DNA of 52,700 nt. Origin: Gammaproteobacteria bacterium. GTDB taxonomy: Bacteria; Pseudomonadota; Gammaproteobacteria; Legionellales; Legionellaceae. Position 1 is the stretch's first letter. Each line of letters starts with the position of its first letter. The DNA is taken from positions 1-52,700 of the forward strand of contig JASBUZ010000051.1 in NCBI GenBank assembly GCA_030147635.1, in the 5' to 3' direction. Shown one piece after another: positions 51,001 through 52,700 of the stretch. The position numbers were made by a program, and so were the translations under genes. Under the pieces are notes generated by a model. The model searched no databases. It saw only the letters and a list, made by a program, of their open reading frames with translations, and had not been told where the DNA came from.

Positions 51001-52700
51001 AATGAACCTCTGTCAGTAGAAAAAATTCTAGACTTAGAAGCATTCACACACCGAAAGTTCGACTTTAGTTCAGATTACCCATTAAGAGCCGGCCGTCATG
51101 AGGGAAACTTACTGCTGGTGATTCACCACATTGTTTTTGATGCTTGGTCTATGGAGCGGTTACGACAAGAGCTGCTTTTTGGGGAGGTTCCACCACTCGA
51201 AATTCAATACAAAGATTTTGCGGTTTGGCAGAGAGCATGTGTTGCGTTTCGCTGGGATGATTTAAAAAAATATTGGCTACAAAAATTGTCGGGGATTGAA
51301 AATTTAATGTTCCCCACTGATTATCCAAGGCCAGAGCGTATTGACTATCGCGGTGCATCAACGCAATTTGATTTACCACTTGAGATACAAGCTTTTTCTG
51401 AGCGCCATCAAACTACACCTTACGCGGTTATGCTGACTGCTTTTGGAATATTACTTTCTCGGTATACAGGTCAGCGTGATATTGTGATTGGAACGCCAGT
51501 GGCTAACCGGGAGCATCCTCAGTTAGCACCGCTTATCGGCTTTTTTGTAAATACTCTGGTAGTTAGGCTCTTGGTTGAAGATATTTCCTTTCTGGATATG
51601 TTGCAGCAGGTACAAGCAGACTTAGCGGAAGCACAAATCTATCAGGATATGCCTTTCGAAAAGCTGGTAGAAGTTCTGGCCTTTGAGCGAGACTCGTCAC
51701 GACATCCGGTATTTCAAGTGGCGTATAATGTGGAATATAGTACAGAGGAAAGAATCTCTGATGAGTTGGTGGTTTATGAAGCCGCAAAGATTGACTTGAA
51801 TATATCGATATTGGTAACCCCAGCCTCCATCAAAGGATATGTTCAATATGCAGCCTCCCTATTTAATTTGGAGACAATGGAGCGTTTTATCAATCATTAT
51901 CAAGCGCTTTTGTTAGAAATATTAAGCGCCCCAGAGCAGCCAGTTAACCAGTATTCAATGATTACTCCTCAAGAGTATCATCAGCTTGTATATGGTTGGA
52001 ATGAAACGGCTAAGCCTTACCCGGGCCAAACACTACATAGCTTATTCGAAGCACAAGCTAAACATACGCCACACCATATAGCGCTGGTATTTGACGCGCA
52101 GTCCCTAACGTATGCGGAGTTGGACGCTGAATCTAATCAGCTGGCGCACTATTTACGTAAGCATCACGATGTCCAGCCTGACATGCTGATTGCAATACAA
52201 GAGGAACCTGGCCTGGCATTCATTGTGGGAATTTTAGGAATATTAAAGTCAGGTGCTGCATATATTCCTATTGACTCAAGTTTACCTAAAGCCCGGGTGC
52301 AGGCTATTTTAAAAGACGCAAAGTCTTTATTGGTATTGGATGCTGTATTTTTAAAGCATAAACCTTACTTAGAAGAATCTACTCAAAGTTTAATGCCAGT
52401 CAATACGCCCGCTGATTTAGCGTATGTGATTTATACCTCAGGAACAACAGGTACACCTAAAGGGGTGATGGTCGAACACAGAAATGTCGTTAACTTGCTG
52501 TATAACCAGCGTGAGGCTTTTGGAGTTCATGCTGAGACGAAAGCATTACAATGCGCTTCCCTTGCTTTTGATGCATCGGTCTCTGAAGTGTTTGTTGCGC
52601 TACTATCAGGCGCAACTTTATGTATTGCAAAGGATATAACGCAGGTTCAGGACTTTATTGAGCAGCACCAATTGACGCTTGCGACCTTTACCCCGTCTTT
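42022..52700 (+). CDS. Multimodular nonribosomal peptide synthetase (incomplete at window end)
   Basis: One open frame starts at GTG 42022 (AGGA 8 nt upstream) and runs off the window after 3,559 codons. Order: N-terminal region of unknown type (1-353); A1 (354-805); carrier T1 (LGGQS, Ser860); C1 (from about 913; HHIAFDEWS at 1029); A2 (from about 1340); T2 (LGGDS, Ser1841); C2 (from about 1910; HHVIMDGWS at 2041); A3 (from about 2355); T3 (LGGHS, Ser2875); C3 (from about 2929; HHIVFDAWS at 3035); A4 (from about 3334, cut). All four A domains keep AYVIYTSG. The A2 code is D-F-W-N-I-G-M-V-H, the known Thr code. A1 reads D-A-S-T-I-T-A-I-I; A4 begins D-A-S-T (Tyr/beta-hydroxyTyr-like). A3 (D-T-S-Y-V-S-E-V-G) is not assigned. 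No epimerase, ketosynthase or thioesterase is in the visible part. Confidence 0.96.
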   Translation, partial: MRILSVLVLGGRYSFLHVIINYLMEAGHLVHQEETDKTDCDFLINFEQLVLRHPQLIFTAYVSACESVSIKIGMLRSEQYCELVDAHYALEELKSIHVHLESLFSKAVVRWLHMDQEGVDWLPYEVDSTPLETFESILNYGERLTSLQAYYQTFSTPVQFELSETTQEETACVEVDLSQFDPGREQIELFLIYLLVQYNARAAGTYAYVLQSETKRIKKYIQLTNSTDYLVLQALVNHPCYAICSDFFYTYPEFEETSPQVLLQFTNTNLNQIDYPVVSTFDEESLKLRITYPKGCYFFAHTPQLASDFFKSYALFAEQAITFAAYLSVPEASYAKQIQIWNQTNKALPPKLIHQIFEEQVERTPNQIAVVFEDKQLNYRALNEEANQLAHFIRKSYGNQVAPDTLIAICMSSSPDFLVALFGVLKSGAAYVPIDTEDSNARVEYILKDTAADLVLDGAFFERKPYRSESRGNLLPTNTPKDLAYVIYTSGTTGKPKGVMVAHAGVVNVSLSCIKHFNMSSASRVSQFLSIGFDAAYSEVFPALFVGAVLHVIPKSVKYSHHFGQYIFQNRITVLTTSPHLLAEQKAEDLQHVQAIQTGGSKASTQLYERWCEGRILVNAYGPTEASIITTLFKYRSGSSSAVIGKPLENVQVYVLDDKKCLLPIGVVGELYIGGVGVARGYLNQPELTDAQFSLNPFTNDGSLMYQTGDLVRFQPDGNLEYLGRRDFQVKINSYRIELSEIEHVLNAHPRVQQSVVVAYDGRLVGYYVGQAEALENYLNEKLPQYMVPKILIRMEVLPRSHSGKLERSKLPKPNFETSRANYVEPRNEVEHVICEIWQKAFKVQSVGVFDDFFQLGGQSILAIQLAHEMSRSLNKKVLISDILQHKNIANICIGLQHGEHLDSIEPTGSMRTELSYAQSRLWFIEQYEKGARAYHIPVRISLQKNINERLLIDALQEIVARHTILRTHFQLDEHGRYWQVTQDGALAVQEHVDAEAFIARPFDLMTEIPMRAGFFNEPAGRYLLVIFHHIAFDEWSAKIFAQELWCLYAQRDLPRLEIQYKDFAAWQRKGIESQLEALSDYWRTKLQSLPPLMLPTDYTRPAQFDYRGAIFAADLPRQYLDLANQYQTTPYTVFLAALAITLTHYTGQFDFPIGTLVANRQHPVLESLIGFFVNTLVLRVQIQGHERLVDCVRQLQETVVEAQLHQDFPFEKLLNSLGVEREPSRHPIFQVLYVMQYEDEALNASDLTVLEPNVAKFDLAFTIKLTKESVKLHIEYATSLFKQDSIERFATYYQRILDIMLRHPNMRFDESTLLTPEEYKQLVHVWGAETSPYPTKTIHARFEKQAAQTPNHTAVTFNNQSLTYAELDVESNQLAHYLREHHDIQADTLIAIQMSRNVELVVALLAILKSGGAYLPLDLEIPKARLDTILEEAKPVLILNDAFFEHKPYFEASRDSLSLGGPSDLAYVIYTSGSTGTPKGVMVEHQSVSRLFAAANEHFHFNDTDVWTLYHSVVFDFSVWEIFGALLYGGTLVIPSCHERKDAEQFLQLCQKHRITILNQTPSAYQANLEVGFSETLRYIILGGEALHTFRPPASETTQVINMYGITENTVHTTYSVLQDGDPVLMGQPLSDVNLYVLNHGLQPLPIGAVGELYIGGAGLARGYLNQPELTNERFISNPFSDGRLYKTGDLVRRLSNGNLEYVGRNDFQIKIRGFRVELGEIEHALNSHPLVQQSVVVVHDQKLVGYYVGKAQDLEVYLTEKIPSYMVPSLLVSMDTLPLTPNGKLDRNALPLPDWTERSEHYVAPQTPLESKVCCIWQEELGVSQVGLDDDFFRLGGDSILSIRLIGRMRQNHLNVAVKDLYLHRTISKMLMHTEQTEDSEVAYQAFSLVSQAVIAEQTQSETDKFGKIEDIYPASQLQMGMFIDEIKHPRPGLYLDSYFFRIKEVPDTERLRNVIEQLVQRHPLLRTSFTQHDQHGYIAIQWERVPIDAHFHLMPDAFDAEQFIESRMHQQFQAQSPGLFEVFLYPTPEAFVVAFSMHHVIMDGWSIACFVAEFLTAYLLKQNVSQMSLPPYPTFIIKEQEALGSKEHEVFWQEYLKDVIFSNKNFIFDARKVSERAYITRSHELSQTDSLSVIHLAKKLNLSPDIIFLSLYVLVLSRFYASSSVLLGLSVNNRPEQVGGDAIFGLHLNTLPMKLDVYPNDYIDLVGFLKKVSAEKARLMPYKSYPYAQIKALSHVVDGELYSCSFNYIHFHIIEPIIASTDLEKGGSIDYTSIPLAFHAQRFNNKFVLKLDGHNDFIDEDTVGEVFHYLTHYLSHLLYGVFEDSPFLPQQVHQRLMCLSGTVAESRVNTTIQQLFEEQVRKTPDAVALCLGHQTIIYGLLNQKANQLARCIRKQLGGQIVSGTLIAACFYPSFDMIVSLLAILKAGAAYLPIDPEYPEARIIHMLQDSGAPLLLTQIELLLYLQQIAPSQLFVVDESLYQFESESDLSPGTTGHDLAYVIYTSGTTGQAKGVMVEQGSVVNYLMAQKGYLKPQSNERIYLMHSFAFDTSVSSIWGALVNGCTLVLGDTDEKLNRHNYRDHKIDVAYIPPNFLNTLSEDDISYLRAVVVSGEVFENTHSSKFLSKTQLINEYGVTECTVGSTYQLDCQATSYCSVIGKPIANVVLYVLDDMLLPVAMGAVGELYIGGMGVARGYLNQPELTEKRFVLNPFLNDGSRMYQTGDLVRFHPDGNLIYVGRSDFQINIRGYRIEPNEIEHTLNTYPSVHQSAVLEHEGRLVAYYVGNAKALEAYLHDKLPHYMIPNAFIQLDALPLTVHGKLDREALPLPNWEEESVPYVGPRNDLEQLVCGIWQEALQVSQVGIHNDFFELGGHSILAVQISHKINQLLGKEISVVELFRCRTVAKLCVLLAESTNTQNIPVYTGSRAPLSYAQEQLQFMEQSEQGMSPYHVVLKFKYSADLLMALQRVVERHEVLRTCFALDEQGKTYQSVCNEPLSVEKILDLEAFTHRKFDFSSDYPLRAGRHEGNLLLVIHHIVFDAWSMERLRQELLFGEVPPLEIQYKDFAVWQRACVAFRWDDLKKYWLQKLSGIENLMFPTDYPRPERIDYRGASTQFDLPLEIQAFSERHQTTPYAVMLTAFGILLSRYTGQRDIVIGTPVANREHPQLAPLIGFFVNTLVVRLLVEDISFLDMLQQVQADLAEAQIYQDMPFEKLVEVLAFERDSSRHPVFQVAYNVEYSTEERISDELVVYEAAKIDLNISILVTPASIKGYVQYAASLFNLETMERFINHYQALLLEILSAPEQPVNQYSMITPQEYHQLVYGWNETAKPYPGQTLHSLFEAQAKHTPHHIALVFDAQSLTYAELDAESNQLAHYLRKHHDVQPDMLIAIQEEPGLAFIVGILGILKSGAAYIPIDSSLPKARVQAILKDAKSLLVLDAVFLKHKPYLEESTQSLMPVNTPADLAYVIYTSGTTGTPKGVMVEHRNVVNLLYNQREAFGVHAETKALQCASLAFDASVSEVFVALLSGATLCIAKDITQVQDFIEQHQLTLATFTPS

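Noticed and set aside
44258-51787. Minus-strand frames of 60-77 codons inside the NRPS gene
   Set aside because: They are antisense shadows of one continuous plus-strand NRPS frame that stays open to the window end.
1-52700. CRISPR array or rRNA genes
   Set aside because: No regularly spaced repeats of 20-40 bp and no rRNA-like conserved segments were seen.

Overview
The window looks like a Legionella-type gammaproteobacterium. Base composition is low in G+C. The left 31.8 kb is an integrative conjugative element (ICE) of the genomic-island T4SS class, carrying the Legionella lvrA/lvrB genes and a CsrA paralogue (csrT/lvrC). Legionella-style cargo (a Map-like acid phosphatase) and type II secretion pseudopilins are also present. 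The species assignment is inference; no rRNA or housekeeping marker is in the window.

Region 1 (1-15.6 kb, nearly all minus strand) is the conjugation operon. Read in transcription order it runs lvrA, lvrB, csrT, a PilL-like protein, small envelope proteins, the pilus/core genes (RAQPRD, pilin-like, TraL-, TraE-, TraK-, TraB-, TraV-like), the TraC-like ATPase, TraU- and TraH-position proteins, a TraG-like protein, and a TraD coupling protein that loses its frame just after Walker A. A small SHOCT-like gene sits on the opposite strand.

Region 2 (15.8-31.8 kb) is ICE cargo and control. A plus-strand run holds five stand-alone GNAT acetyltransferases, a GrpB-GNAT fusion, two small P-loop kinases, a Nudix hydrolase, a methyltransferase and an APH-like kinase. 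It is followed by a Fes-like siderophore esterase, an AlpA-like regulator, an S24-type repressor with palindromic operator candidates, a queuosine-precursor transporter, a MoCo-carrier-like protein, an acid phosphatase, an AlbA/Schlafen-type regulator and a P4-type integrase. The element ends at 31744-31793 in a 50-nt 3' half of tRNA-Thr(CGT), the expected attachment repeat.

Region 3 (31.8-52.7 kb) lies outside that attachment site and is the most striking part: a biosynthetic cluster. It contains a complete dpgA-dpgB-dpgC set with a divergent dpgD (the 3,5-dihydroxyphenylglycine polyketide pathway known from glycopeptide antibiotics), a SyrP/TauD-like hydroxylase, a homologue of the diiron beta-hydroxylase CmlA with its metal ligands at the same residue numbers I recall for CmlA, and a giant NRPS (at least 3,559 codons, running off the window end) arranged X-A-T-C-A-T-C-A-T-C-A. 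The second A domain reads as threonine; the first and fourth begin D-A-S-T, as in tyrosine/beta-hydroxytyrosine domains. Two tandem outer-membrane barrel genes and a gspI-gspJ-gspK pseudopilin trio lie between the two halves of the cluster. Together these predict an undescribed peptide containing beta-hydroxylated aromatic, threonine and possibly dihydroxyphenylglycine residues. I know of no described Legionella product of this type.
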